Shown here: positions 35,901 through 43,395 of the stretch, in pieces
Layout of the letters: the number at the start of each line of letters is the position of its first letter
Numbering within the stretch: position 1 is the stretch's first letter
Assembly (NCBI GenBank): GCA_937916085.1
Contig: CALGGO010000015.1
Location: forward strand, 20,040 to 84,039
Origin: an uncultured Prevotellaceae bacterium
Lineage (GTDB): Bacteria > Bacteroidota > Bacteroidia > Bacteroidales > Muribaculaceae
Direction of reading: 5' to 3'
Length of the DNA stretch: 64,000 nucleotides
Notes under the pieces: model-generated
The model's database searches: none
What the model was told of the DNA's origin: nothing
Seen by the model: only the letters and a program-made list of their open reading frames with translations
Position numbers and translations under genes: made by a program

Positions 35901-37568
35901 GGTAACCTTGTAGCTGCCATCGTCGAGTTTGCCGTTGTAAGTGATATGAATCTCGGTAGCGTTAGCCTCGTCGGTGTCGGGCTTAGCATAATACTTGCTG
36001 AGCACCTCAACGTAGTTCTTGTATTCTACGTTGCGAATCTTGTAGGTTCCGCTGGTGAGGTTGTCTTCCTCTACGTCTTCAACTTCGAATCCCCACATGA
36101 AGTTCTCGTCAGTAGTACTGAATTCACCTTCGGCAGCATAGTCAAAAGTGCCATCGCTGGGATGAGCGCTCAGATAATAGGTGGTGCCTGGCTGAATGTT
36201 GTCGATGTTGGCAAGGATGTAGGTTGCAAGGGTGTTGTCGGTGCCGCCTTCGCCTGAGTGAGCTTGAAGGTAGTCTTTTACCTTCTGCACTCCAAATGCC
36301 CATGCCAGAGCCTCGTCATCATTGGCGATGGCATGATGGTTATACATAGCAGTAACAACTGGGCCTGGGATGTGAGGGATATAAGCATAAGCATATACTG
36401 CATCATCCTTGTCGGGAACTGGCTTGATGCTCATGAAAGCGTTTTCTTTCACGAACTCTTCCATCACTTGCTGAGCATACTCAATGTTTTCTTGGTTGGC
36501 AGGATCAACACCTTCGCCATTGGTAAGCACATCTTTGATTGCAATCTTGCCAATGAGGATTGCTTTCTCAATATATTTGTAGATGTCGATGTCGTTACCG
36601 TTGGGGTCCTTGCCACCTAGGTTCACGATCTTCTGGCCGCCATTGGCCTCACCGTCGAAGGTGATGCGGATGTCGCTGGCATCGGCCTCGTCGGCATCGG
36701 GCTTTGCATAATACTTGCTCACGATGCGAATCCACTTGTCTCGACCCAAGTTGTGGATCTTGTAAGTGCCATCCTTAACATTGTCGGTGTTCACCTTGGG
36801 AGTGAGCTTCCACCAGGAGCGGTTGTTATCGCTGGTGAGAGCGCCAGTGACGTCGATGTAGCCGAAGCTGTTGTCAGGATCAGTAGTAAGCATGTAGGTG
36901 TGACCCTCCTTGATGTTTTTGAGATTGTTGCGAATCTTTGCTGCCAAAGCGGCGTTGGTGCCACCTTCTCCGCTGTGCTCATCAAGATAGCGGTAAACAA
37001 TATCGATGCACCAATCCCACATGGTAGTGCCATGAGTAATCTCCGACACGTAGTCATTGTTAGGGTTCTTCTTCTCTTGCCAAACCTGTTCTACCGAGTC
37101 GGGAATATTAGGAAGAACTGCAATGGCATGATAGGTGTCGGCCTGTCCTTCAACGGGCATCATGCGCATAAAACCATACTCCTCAACGAGCTGATGCATG
37201 GTTCTGATTGCTCTCTGAACATTTGGCTCTGATGAGCCAGCAAGCTCACGGCGAAGCTCTATCTCGCCGAGGGTGAGAGCCTTCGTCAGATAGCTGTACA
37301 CTTCAACTTCTCCTCCATCGTAAGTTGAGTACAACGAATTCACTTTGTAGGTGCCGTCGCTGAGTTTCTTCTCGATGCCAACAGTGATGTAGCTGGCAGC
37401 GGTCTGAGAAGTGACGAGCTGGGCATCATACTTGCCAGTGACCTGGACATATCCATTGCCACCGACATTCTGAATGCGATAAACGCCAGTCTGTGGAGCC
37501 TGTGCCTGGGTTGCAAACCCGAGCATCGCGACGACTAGCGCAAGCATAAATGTAATCGTTTTCTTCAT
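32955..37568 (-). CDS. Giant secreted protein of five internal repeats with T9SS-like tail
   Basis: 1537 residues, signal peptide 1-23. Five tandem repeats of about 230-280 residues start near residues 28, 264, 504, 733 and 957. Each opens with an opener like GTYKIHNLG or GTYKIRNVE, then VSKYYAKPD-DEA (repeats 2-4), a helical middle (YVDKAIKLGKIAIADVL), an IP-x-IP stretch, TNSTLAxxIxxNI, GHTYYL and FGY, and ends in a tryptophan-rich strand. Repeat 5 is the most divergent. About 250 residues of unique sequence precede the tail VRYYNTLGVESDTPFEG...DGSSSASKVIK. I recognise no family and no catalytic site. Size, repeats and export suggest a surface adhesin or ligand-binding stalk; this is inference. 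Confidence 0.8.
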   Translation of the reverse strand: MKKTITFMLALVVAMLGFATQAQAPQTGVYRIQNVGGNGYVQVTGKYDAQLVTSQTAASYITVGIEKKLSDGTYKVNSLYSTYDGGEVEVYSYLTKALTLGEIELRRELAGSSEPNVQRAIRTMHQLVEEYGFMRMMPVEGQADTYHAIAVLPNIPDSVEQVWQEKKNPNNDYVSEITHGTTMWDWCIDIVYRYLDEHSGEGGTNAALAAKIRNNLKNIKEGHTYMLTTDPDNSFGYIDVTGALTSDNNRSWWKLTPKVNTDNVKDGTYKIHNLGRDKWIRIVSKYYAKPDADEADASDIRITFDGEANGGQKIVNLGGKDPNGNDIDIYKYIEKAILIGKIAIKDVLTNGEGVDPANQENIEYAQQVMEEFVKENAFMSIKPVPDKDDAVYAYAYIPHIPGPVVTAMYNHHAIANDDEALAWAFGVQKVKDYLQAHSGEGGTDNTLATYILANIDNIQPGTTYYLSAHPSDGTFDYAAEGEFSTTDENFMWGFEVEDVEEDNLTSGTYKIRNVEYKNYVEVLSKYYAKPDTDEANATEIHITYNGKLDDGSYKVTNMSAVAKDGSMCDIQSYVDKAIKLGKIAIADVLKNMSDPEDIAYAQQYMEDFIRAAAFMRVKPVVGTNYVYAIATIPEIPYEVYHEMYRHGVILQETKEAAWDYGVEYVMSYLRTHGTNSTLAQLITNNINNIEQGHTYYLSEDANHTFGYVDAANFSADDKTIQWGIDIEEEDQPVESDFYKIHNVGNDLYVKVYDRYYAKPDVDEANATPIAVTIDGMLEDGSMKVTNLVGDGHDVQNYIAHAIDLGAALIHKLLDDVSLPENVDRAIEEMTNFVNENAYMRVKLVPGETDAYYAYVILPTVPQYIVDEWEKKYPNYNGTMRDWAVEQVLNYLDTHNTNSTLAAMVRANINRLYEGHTYYLRADGDNTFGFGDFTEGEVTLTDTHYWWGFADAIKAEPFSGYYRIKGADGKYVNVTGKFAATPNLDANGAKTAAGSVIYVGAGETKDTKTLPLEILRSQGVDVGDYMTMINDVLIVVADAASKIATQKLEENPNYSQYAGLVEPMVETLLESVDLNLYVEPTITTDGKDAYMLEVNIPDLAEYCDLALDALELMGKDKDDLVAKLQELEASSTGAMAKLYNIAWRTAQYLDNPDEMWDKLKENAKPYVQSYFIDGGYGPTVAQAGQFILNALNNPDFKHGTTYCLRQDADGTFGYASRESLANVDAGKWILEPFNEQDPNYDADTYIPFVVSADLNQEDYTSAGKPTGNVFYYTTAYFDFDAKIENSYAKAYTVTATEKKNVTKSDGTQAVVYLATLNPVSGNEIPAATPVVIKSQAEGELEIRPVNVPTHPAVESGELDEVKQQILSMIENKINGGTQNAPSPKVISTPTDGNLLVGSFFGDEIESVDANNYLELGKNDNTNGGLDMKGLGFWKADISKLDGNTAYLLGYDKDADSRLTDFDYGTGYASGKDGDAPGYVFQFEDETTTAIDNVTTGKAVKSVRYYNTLGVESDTPFEGVNIIVTTYSDGSSSASKVIK

Positions 37569-37941
37569 AATTGTAAAAAAAGTTAATAAAATGTATTAGG
37601 AATTATTCTTTATTTCTTATCGTAATGTGCTCAAATATCATTAATGGCTATTGTGTTCACACTAAATGTCTTAAGGATAAACGATGCTTAATTGCACTGT
37701 GCAAGCACGGTTGAAATCTTTTTAACTTGCAAATATAATAACTTTTTTTGATACTACAAAATTTATTGCGATTGTATTTCTGTTTTTTAGTTTTTGGCTT
37801 ATGAAAAATGCCTGTTCGTGTGTCGTTTGCACTTGTTGATTGTGGCTGTGGTAGTCCTCGCAGGTGAGTTTAAAAAAGTCCTAAAACAGTATTTTTATGA
37901 CATATTTTTTGTTTTTATTTGGTTGATATTGTTTTTTCTTC
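37569..37941. other. Intergenic region before argR
   Basis: About 370 AT-rich bases between the divergent 1537-residue gene and argR. No reading frame or RNA is evident. It must hold the leftward promoter of the giant gene; a minus-strand TATATTTGC at 37728-37736 is the best candidate. Confidence 0.4.
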
Positions 37942-37957
37942 TATCTTTGCAAAGATA
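37942..37957 (+). promoter_or_regulatory. argR promoter overlapping a perfect palindrome
   Basis: TATCTTTGC (37942-37950) is a consensus Bacteroidetes -7 element with TTTG 20 bases upstream (37918-37921). The 16 bases TATCTTTGCAAAGATA form a perfect inverted repeat, which could be an operator for autoregulation by ArgR. The ATG is 40 bases downstream. Confidence 0.6.
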
Positions 37958-37997
37958 AATTAATGCTCTAATTTTTATCCTTAAAACATAACAAACA

Positions 37998-38525
37998 ATG
38001 AAAAATAAAAAAGAACGATTACAGCTTATTGTTAATTTGATAAAAAAGAACTGTATTGGAAGTCAAAACGAATTAGCCGTAATGCTTGAGAAGAATGGTT
38101 GCAAAGTTACACAGGCAACCCTGTCACGCGACCTTAAGGCGATGAAAATCACCAAGGTGGCAACTAACGACGGAGGGTACATGTATATCATCCCTGATAA
38201 TAATGAACTCCAGGACCAGCTGCTGATGAGTGGGCGCAGCAGCATGACCTTGCAGCAGCAGGTGGGATTTGTGTCGATAGCCTTCTCGGGACACATGGCG
38301 GTGATAAAGACTCGCAACGGCTATGCCGCAGGCTTGGCCTACGACATCGACATGAGCCGCTCGGAGGAGGTGCTGGGGACGATAGCTGGCGCCGACACCG
38401 TGTTTGCCATCATGCGTGAGGACCTCTCTCACGACGATGCACTTAAGTTCTTCTCGAGGTTTGTGCCTCTCGACAAGTTGCAAGTTAAGAACAAAAAAAA
38501 TAATAACAACCAAAAGATACTATGA
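37998..38525 (+). CDS. argR: Arginine repressor ArgR
   Basis: 175 residues, slightly longer than the usual 150-160 because of a Lys/Asn-rich tail. The N-terminal winged helix (about 1-70) has GSQNELAVMLEKNGCKVTQA and TLSRDLKAMKITKV, the ArgR DNA-recognition pattern. The C-terminal domain (about 85-160), which binds arginine and forms hexamers, ends in LGTIAGADTVFAIMRE, where GAD(T) supplies the arginine-contacting aspartate region. Its stop overlaps the start of the next gene (ATGA at 38522-38525), so the two are translationally coupled. Confidence 0.93.
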   Translation: MKNKKERLQLIVNLIKKNCIGSQNELAVMLEKNGCKVTQATLSRDLKAMKITKVATNDGGYMYIIPDNNELQDQLLMSGRSSMTLQQQVGFVSIAFSGHMAVIKTRNGYAAGLAYDIDMSRSEEVLGTIAGADTVFAIMREDLSHDDALKFFSRFVPLDKLQVKNKKNNNNQKIL

Positions 38526-39424
38526 TAGACATAGGAATTACTGGAGGCGAGACGATAATAGCCGGCGAACTTGTGCGGCTGTTGATTAATCATCCCGATG
38601 CTAATGTGAAGTGGGTGAGCAGTCACTCCGAGCATGGGAAACTATCGAGAATTCACAAGGGGCTGATAGGCGAGTGCGACCTCGAGTTCAGTGAACCTCT
38701 TGTTGATGAGGTGGAGTTGATATTTAACTGCGACCCGTTCGACAGCCCGCTTTGCGACGAGGCACTAGCAAATAACGACAAACTGCGAGTGATAGAATTG
38801 TCGCGCAGCTATGGCTTTGTTGAGGATGGAGGCATGTATGGCCTGTGCGAGATAAACCGCAAGTTTATGGTACACGACTGCTACGGCTATGTGCTCATCC
38901 CCTCGGCCGAGGCGATGGCGGTGCTGCTGGCATTGGTGCCGCTCGCCAACAACCACTTGCTCAAAGGTGATGTTGATGTGACAGTGTATTTCAACAACTG
39001 CTTCAACAACGACATCAACGTCAATTCCATAAAGCAAGAAATCATGGCTGTGGCAAAGGCCTTCGACAGCGAGTTTGATGGGGCAGTAAACATCAAGCAG
39101 GAAAGTGGTGCTTCTACACGCGGGTTAAAGGCTGTTGTAGAAGTGTCGGCGACATCCGATATCGATAGCCTAAAAGATTTATATGATGCTTACTACGACG
39201 ACCACAATTTCACGTTTGCTGTTAACCAGCAAGTGAACGATGCCGACGTGATCAATACCAACAAATGCCTTCTCAACTTGTGGGTCGAGGGCGACAAGCT
39301 GCACATGACATCGGTTATCGACGCTCTGCTCAAAGGCTCGGCGGGCAATGCCGTGCATGCGATGAACCTCCTCTTTGGCTTGCACGAGAAAGCAGGACTC
39401 GCCCTAAAAGCACAAGTGTTTTAA
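38522..39424 (+). CDS. ArgC-like protein lacking the catalytic cysteine
   Basis: 300 residues homologous to N-acetyl-gamma-glutamyl-phosphate reductase over the full length. Recognisable parts are GELVRLLINHPDANVKWVSS, IELSRSYGF (from IDLSxDFR), MYGLCEINR (from YGLPE), VINTNKCLL and VIDALLKGSAGNAVHAMNLL. The active-site motif NPGC is replaced: residues 126-129 read IPSA, so Ala129 stands where the nucleophilic cysteine should be. The conserved HQHxPE histidine region is also absent (about 163-172, NDINVNSIKQ). The usual N-terminal GxxGYTG nucleotide loop is reduced to GITGGE. I infer a non-catalytic paralogue, perhaps regulatory, coupled to ArgR. A true argC should lie elsewhere. Confidence 0.8.
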   Translation: MIDIGITGGETIIAGELVRLLINHPDANVKWVSSHSEHGKLSRIHKGLIGECDLEFSEPLVDEVELIFNCDPFDSPLCDEALANNDKLRVIELSRSYGFVEDGGMYGLCEINRKFMVHDCYGYVLIPSAEAMAVLLALVPLANNHLLKGDVDVTVYFNNCFNNDINVNSIKQEIMAVAKAFDSEFDGAVNIKQESGASTRGLKAVVEVSATSDIDSLKDLYDAYYDDHNFTFAVNQQVNDADVINTNKCLLNLWVEGDKLHMTSVIDALLKGSAGNAVHAMNLLFGLHEKAGLALKAQVF

Positions 39425-39609
39425 CAATTCATAGTTAAGAGTTTAGAGTATAGAGTACAGAGTAGAGAGGGTGCTGAGAACTGTCAACTGATAACTCATA
39501 ACTGATAACTCATAACTGATAACTCATAACTGATAACTCATAACTGTGAACTTTAAACTATATACTGTGAACTATGGACTATAAACTGTAAACTATAAAC
39601 TATAAACGT
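39425..39609. repeat. Heptamer array between the ArgC-like gene and ssb
   Basis: Starts with degenerate 7-base words (AGAGTTT, AGAGTAT, AGAGTAC, AGAGTAG), then AACTGAT and AACTCAT alternating (about 39486-39545), then AACTGTG, AACTTTA, AACTATA, AACTATG and similar words up to the ssb start. The 7-base phase is held through most of the block. No gene is seen. Confidence 0.88.
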
Positions 39610-40077
39610 ATGTCAGTAAACAAAGTTATTCTACTAGGAAATGTGGGGCGTGACCCAGATGTGCGCTATCCATCGCAGGGACAGACTGTTGCGTCGTTCC
39701 CTCTGGCAACCAGCGACAGAGGATTTACCACCTCGTCGGGAACACAAGTGCCTGAGCGCACCGAGTGGCACAACATCGTGATGTGGGGACGCAATGCCGA
39801 AGTGGCCGAGAAATACATTAAAAAAGGCACGAGGCTCTATATCGAGGGGCGTCTGCGCACACGCAACTGGGAAGACAAGAACAAGATTAAGCGCTACGTC
39901 ACTGAGATTTATGTCGATTCTTTTGAGATGCTTGGTGGTGGACAACGTTCATCAGATGCCACTCCTGCCACTAACCAGCCAGCGGCACAACAACCGACGC
40001 AGCCCGCGCAATCCGCACAACCCGTACAACCTGAGCAAAGCAACACCACCGACGAGGGCGACGTAGTGCCATTCTAA
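39610..40077 (+). CDS. ssb: Single-stranded DNA-binding protein
   Basis: 155 residues. The OB fold spans about 1-105 (SVNKVILLGNVGRDPDVRYP, TEWHNIVMWGRNAEVAEKYI, KGTRLYIEGRLRTRNWED). A Gln/Pro/Ala-rich disordered linker follows, then an acidic tip, DEGDVVPF, matching the DDDIPF-type tail that docks SSB partner proteins. Length is normal. It is preceded by a word array and followed by a terminator, so it is monocistronic. Confidence 0.96.
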   Translation: MSVNKVILLGNVGRDPDVRYPSQGQTVASFPLATSDRGFTTSSGTQVPERTEWHNIVMWGRNAEVAEKYIKKGTRLYIEGRLRTRNWEDKNKIKRYVTEIYVDSFEMLGGGQRSSDATPATNQPAAQQPTQPAQSAQPVQPEQSNTTDEGDVVPF

Positions 40078-40093
40078 CGGAGACTGATGCCTG

Positions 40094-40139
40094 AAAACTC
40101 TCTCCTGCAGCCATTATTGCGCAATAATGAGAGTTTTTT
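40094..40139 (+). terminator. Rho-independent terminator after ssb
   Basis: Outer stem AAAACTCTC / GAGAGTTTT with an inner CATTATTGCGCAATAATG hairpin, followed by a T run. Confidence 0.85.
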
Positions 40140-40215
40140 AGGTTGTTTTAGGACACTATTTTAGAAAAAAACAGCAAATTACTGCAAAAATATTTGCCAG
40201 TTCAAAAAAAAGCAG

Positions 40216-40224
40216 TACCTTTGC
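40216..40224 (+). promoter_or_regulatory. tRNA-Lys promoter
   Basis: TACCTTTGC with TTTG 19 bases upstream (40193-40196), an ideal Bacteroidetes promoter, 13 bases before the tRNA. Confidence 0.75.
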
Positions 40225-40237
40225 ATCGCTTTTTGGA

Positions 40238-40310
40238 GATTCGCTAGCTCAGTAGGAAGAGCACAACACTTTTAATGTTGGGGTCCTGGGTTCGAGCCCC
40301 AGGCGGATCA
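40238..40310 (+). tRNA. trnK: tRNA-Lys (anticodon TTT)
   Basis: Full cloverleaf: acceptor GATTCGC pairs with GCGGATC (one G-T), D arm GCTC/GAGC, anticodon arm CAACA/TGTTG around the loop CTTTTAA (anticodon TTT), variable GGGTC, T arm CTGGG-TTCGAGC-CCCAG, discriminator A at 40310. The 3' CCA is not encoded. A terminator follows at 40318-40357. Confidence 0.97.
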
Positions 40311-40317
40311 CAAAGAA

Positions 40318-40357
40318 AATGGCTAATGAATGTGATATTCGTTAGCCATTATTTTTT
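40318..40357. terminator. Bidirectional terminator (tRNA-Lys and glycosyltransferase)
   Basis: Stem AATGGCTAATGAAT / ATTCGTTAGCCATT with a 5-base loop, then ATTTTTTC on the plus strand. It lies between the tRNA and the convergent glycosyltransferase. Confidence 0.85.
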
Positions 40358-40359
40358 CT

Positions 40360-41106
40360 TTAGAACAGTCTCTTGTGTTTCCAGTAGAAGTAGATGAGGG
40401 CTTTGATGTGGAGGCGGCCGAGTGGGGAGAAGGGGCGGCGCTTGGTGGTGCGGCGGTAGTCGTGGAGTATTGTGTGGTTGTTGAGGCAGTGGATGTGGTA
40501 GCCCGCTTTTTTGATTCGGATGCACCAGTCGGCGTCTTCGGGGCCGTAGAAGATGCGGTCGTCGAGCATTCCCACCTTATCGACGATGGCACGCGGGAAC
40601 ATCTGGCATGCTCCGATGACGTAGAGTGGCTCGATGATGCCTTCCTCGTTGGGCTCATATTTCGTCTTGTTGCCTATTCCCAGCACGTTGCGAAGCTTTA
40701 TCATCAGTCCGGGGTAGGGCTTGCAGCTGTCTTGGGGTAAGCCTTCTTTGTCAACGAGTCGGCAAGAGCAAAGCCCCACATCGTGGTGTGTGTCGAGATG
40801 CTGGCTCATGGCGTTGATGGCGGTGGTGGTCGCTTCGGTGTCGTTGTCGAGCAGCAGCAGTTTCTCGCCTTTAGCCACAGCGATGCCCTGATTTCGTGCT
40901 GGCGCCACGCCTCGGTTCTCGCTGTTGGCGATAAGTTGGAGCTGAGGGTAGTTCTCATGAAGGAAGTCGAGCGTGCCGTCGGTGGAGCCGTTGTCGATGA
41001 TAATCACCTCGCACGATGGGTCATCGATGAAGTCGTGCAACGATGCAAGGCAACGGGTCAAGAAGCCTAACCCGTTGTAAGTGATGATTATTATGGAGAG
41101 GCGCAT
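40360..41106 (-). CDS. Family 2 glycosyltransferase
   Basis: 248 residues of GT-A fold. The N-terminus MRLSIIIITYNGLGFLTRCL and IIIDNGSTDGT are the nucleotide-sugar site; LLLLDNDTEAT contains the metal-binding D-x-D. The acidic DRIFYGPEDADWCIR (ED motif, catalytic base region) and a C-terminal basic, aromatic tail follow. There are no transmembrane segments. It resembles rhamnosyl/galactosyl-transferases of surface polysaccharide synthesis (WcaA/Rfb type). It is followed by a gap of about 95 bases from the radical SAM gene, on the same strand. Confidence 0.9.
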   Translation of the reverse strand: MRLSIIIITYNGLGFLTRCLASLHDFIDDPSCEVIIIDNGSTDGTLDFLHENYPQLQLIANSENRGVAPARNQGIAVAKGEKLLLLDNDTEATTTAINAMSQHLDTHHDVGLCSCRLVDKEGLPQDSCKPYPGLMIKLRNVLGIGNKTKYEPNEEGIIEPLYVIGACQMFPRAIVDKVGMLDDRIFYGPEDADWCIRIKKAGYHIHCLNNHTILHDYRRTTKRRPFSPLGRLHIKALIYFYWKHKRLF

Positions 41107-41202
41107 AATGCTATATTATTAGTGGTGATAGGTCTCTGAACACCGCGCTTGCGACGCAATACATTAACAACGCCCAGGCTTCTTTTGAAGATGAAAAACT
41201 TT

Positions 41203-42645
41203 TTATCCGAATAATTTGATTTTCAATGCTCTTGCGGCGTGGGTAAACTCGCTCCAGCTTGAGAAGCGTTTCGTCTGCTTGCTGATGAAGTCCCACGAGA
41301 GGAAGTAGCTGAGGTTGTTCTTGAAGAGGATTCTCTCCATCTCTTTAGAGGAGATGTTTGGCAGGTTGAGGATTGACTCTCGCTGCACGTCGGTAGGTAC
41401 GTAGTCGGTGGTCGAGAGCCAGTTGTTCTCCTTGCAGAGCTTGTAGAACTCGGTGCCCGGGAATGGCGACACGATGTTGAACATCACCTGATCGACCTTG
41501 AGCTTCTTGGCCTCTTTGAGGGTGTGGCGCAAAGTCTCTTTGGTCTCAAGCGGACTGCTGCCAATGAGCACGTTGAGCTTCACCGGCACGTTGTATTTCT
41601 TGAGCAGACCTATAGCCTCGTAGATTTGCTCGGTGGTAATGCCTTTGCGCACATACTTGAGTATTTCGTCGTTGAAAGACTCCACGCCCAAGTCCACGTA
41701 GCAGCAACCGCTCTCACTGAGCATCTTGGCGATGGGCTCGGTGATGGCATCGACGCGTGCCTGGCATCCCCATAGCATGTCATATTTCTTCATGATGTCG
41801 CACAGCTGGCGGGTGCGCTCCTCGTTCCAGATGAAGTTGTCGTCCATAAAGCCAATGGCTTGATAGCCTTGCTCATGGAGCATCGCCATCTCGCGGTCCA
41901 CGCTCTCGGGCGAGCGGTAGGAGATGGGTGGCTTGAGGCCATTGTGGCGCTTGTTCTCAATCTCGCGGGCGAAGGTCAGCGAACTGGGCACGCAGTAGAT
42001 GCAGTGGTATGGGCAGTTGCGCGAAGTGAAAGCGGTAGTGTAGCCTTTGTGCTTGATTTTGGGATTATAGTAACGCCTGTCGGCGATGAAGTGGCGGGCA
42101 GGAAGTGGCAGGCTGTCAAGGTCTTTGATGAGAGGTCGAAAACCGTTGTTGATGACGCGCCCTAGGTTCATCCACGAGATTCCCAAGATGTTGAAGAACG
42201 ATGTCTTGCCATCGTTGATGGCGTGCAGGAGCTCGACAATCGTTGCCTCGGGCTCGCCTCTCACGATGAAGATGCGGTCGTTGACGAGGCACTTCTTGAT
42301 GAAATAGGACGGTCCAGGCCCCATAAGGATGACGCGTGAGTCGGGGCGGTAGCGTTGCAGTATTTCAATGGCTTTGATGTCGCTCTCTATAGAGAGGTTC
42401 ACGGTCCAGATGCAATAAATGTCGCTATTGTCGTTGCTAAGGAACTCTCTGTAGTCCTGCTCGTTTTTCTTGTAAAAGACGAAGTCTTGGTAATCTACTT
42501 CACCAAGGTTCTCATTCTCGACAACACCTATTACCGTGAGTTCATATATGTTAGGAGCTAAGTACACCACCCTTGTGCATCCCGCTGAGCGCTCTGCTGG
42601 GCGGTTGCCGTCAAGGACTGGAGGTACTAAGAACGTTATCTTCAT
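41203..42645 (-). CDS. B12-binding-domain radical SAM protein
   Basis: 480 residues. The N-terminal part (about 1-150) is a cobalamin-binding-like Rossmann domain (RVILMGPGPSYFI). The radical SAM core follows: TSRNCPYHCIYC gives the CxxxCxxC cluster ligands, then GFMDDNFIW and CYVDLGVESFNDEILKYVRKG. A C-terminal region of about 130 residues follows. It belongs to the BchE/HpnP-like group, which often methylates or rearranges sugars, hopanoids or porphyrins; the substrate is unclear. It is next to a glycosyltransferase, so a lipid or glycan modification is possible. Confidence 0.88.
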   Translation of the reverse strand: MKITFLVPPVLDGNRPAERSAGCTRVVYLAPNIYELTVIGVVENENLGEVDYQDFVFYKKNEQDYREFLSNDNSDIYCIWTVNLSIESDIKAIEILQRYRPDSRVILMGPGPSYFIKKCLVNDRIFIVRGEPEATIVELLHAINDGKTSFFNILGISWMNLGRVINNGFRPLIKDLDSLPLPARHFIADRRYYNPKIKHKGYTTAFTSRNCPYHCIYCVPSSLTFAREIENKRHNGLKPPISYRSPESVDREMAMLHEQGYQAIGFMDDNFIWNEERTRQLCDIMKKYDMLWGCQARVDAITEPIAKMLSESGCCYVDLGVESFNDEILKYVRKGITTEQIYEAIGLLKKYNVPVKLNVLIGSSPLETKETLRHTLKEAKKLKVDQVMFNIVSPFPGTEFYKLCKENNWLSTTDYVPTDVQRESILNLPNISSKEMERILFKNNLSYFLSWDFISKQTKRFSSWSEFTHAARALKIKLFG

Positions 42646-42734
42646 AAATAGGTAGTGTGATTAGTCTTTTTAATAAAGAACGAGAAAAAGACCTTTTTGG
42701 TACATGGTTGTTGATAAATTTTGAGACTAAATTT

Positions 42735-42941
42735 TCAGTATCGCTCTTGGTCGTCGTTGTCGATCTCGCTGTTGATTTGGAATGTGTCGTTGACTGCATC
42801 GTCGGTGTAGATCTCGTTGTAGTCAAACATGCCGTCTTCGTAGGTCATCATTCGGTTGCAGCTTGACGCTGTGGTGGCAAGCGTTGCGGCCAATAGTGCC
42901 GTGAGCAAGGCGATGCCTAGTGTTTTTCTAGTTTTCTTCAT
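42735..42941 (-). CDS. Small lipoprotein
   Basis: 68 residues. The signal sequence (MKKTRKTLGIALLTALLAAT) ends in a lipobox-like TASSC, giving a lipidated Cys near residue 28. The remaining 40 residues are acidic (YEDGMFDYNEIYTDD, NSEIDNDDQERY). Function unknown. It lies 27 bases after the TerB-like gene on the same strand, and the two may be one unit. Confidence 0.62.
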   Translation of the reverse strand: MKKTRKTLGIALLTALLAATLATTASSCNRMMTYEDGMFDYNEIYTDDAVNDTFQINSEIDNDDQERY

Positions 42942-42968
42942 CGTGGTGTGGTGTTTAGGTGTGATGTG

Positions 42969-43298
42969 TTATTGTAATAATGTGTCGATGCCTATCTCAT
43001 GGCAGGCGTGGTTGAGCAGGGCTATCTCGTTGTCGTCAACATCGTTGTCGCTGTCGATAATCTCCACCATCATCTGTGCCAGTTGCAGCTTCTTGTCGTT
43101 GTCCATGTTTTTGAGCACCTCTATGGCGTGCTCGCAGCGCAGGTCATAGGCGACGACAAACGAGTTGTGGTCTATTTCCATCTTTTGGCAGATGAGGTTG
43201 ATGGTGATCATCTCCTCGTAGGCAATCTTGCTGTTGGCGTTTGCCATCTCGATGAGCAGGCTCAGAACCGCTATTTTTTCTTGGTCGGTGAATTGCAT
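42969..43298 (-). CDS. TerB-like (tellurite-resistance family) protein
   Basis: 109 residues from the ATG at 43298, chosen because the frame upstream starts inside the terminator after the inositol synthase gene. All helical, with two related halves (SLLIEMANANSKIAYEEMITI, and LAQMMVEIIDSDNDVDDNEIALL), the acidic-loop pattern of TerB/DjlA-N domains that bind metal. In stress operons TerB-like proteins form scaffolds with TerC and DnaJ partners, but none is present here. Call by fold pattern only. Confidence 0.6.
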   Translation of the reverse strand: MQFTDQEKIAVLSLLIEMANANSKIAYEEMITINLICQKMEIDHNSFVVAYDLRCEHAIEVLKNMDNDKKLQLAQMMVEIIDSDNDVDDNEIALLNHACHEIGIDTLLQ

Positions 43299-43324
43299 TG
43301 TAGCAGTGTGTGTGGTGTGGTTTT

Positions 43325-43361
43325 GAAAAAATGAGCCTCGCACGGCAAAGTGGGAGGCTCA
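43325..43361 (-). terminator. Terminator after the inositol-3-phosphate synthase gene
   Basis: Minus-strand stem TGAGCCTC / GAGGCTCA (43354-43361 with 43332-43339) followed by TTTTTTC. Confidence 0.82.
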
Positions 43362-43395
43362 CTTTTCAAGATATTTAGGAAGTTAGTTTAGTTTC

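Noticed and set aside
39486..39545. Regular repeat considered as a CRISPR array
   Set aside because: The unit is 7 or 14 bases with no unique spacers, and no cas genes are present.
41111..41296. 61-codon minus-strand frame after the radical SAM gene
   Set aside because: Overlaps the 3' end of the radical SAM gene in another frame and has no recognisable pattern.
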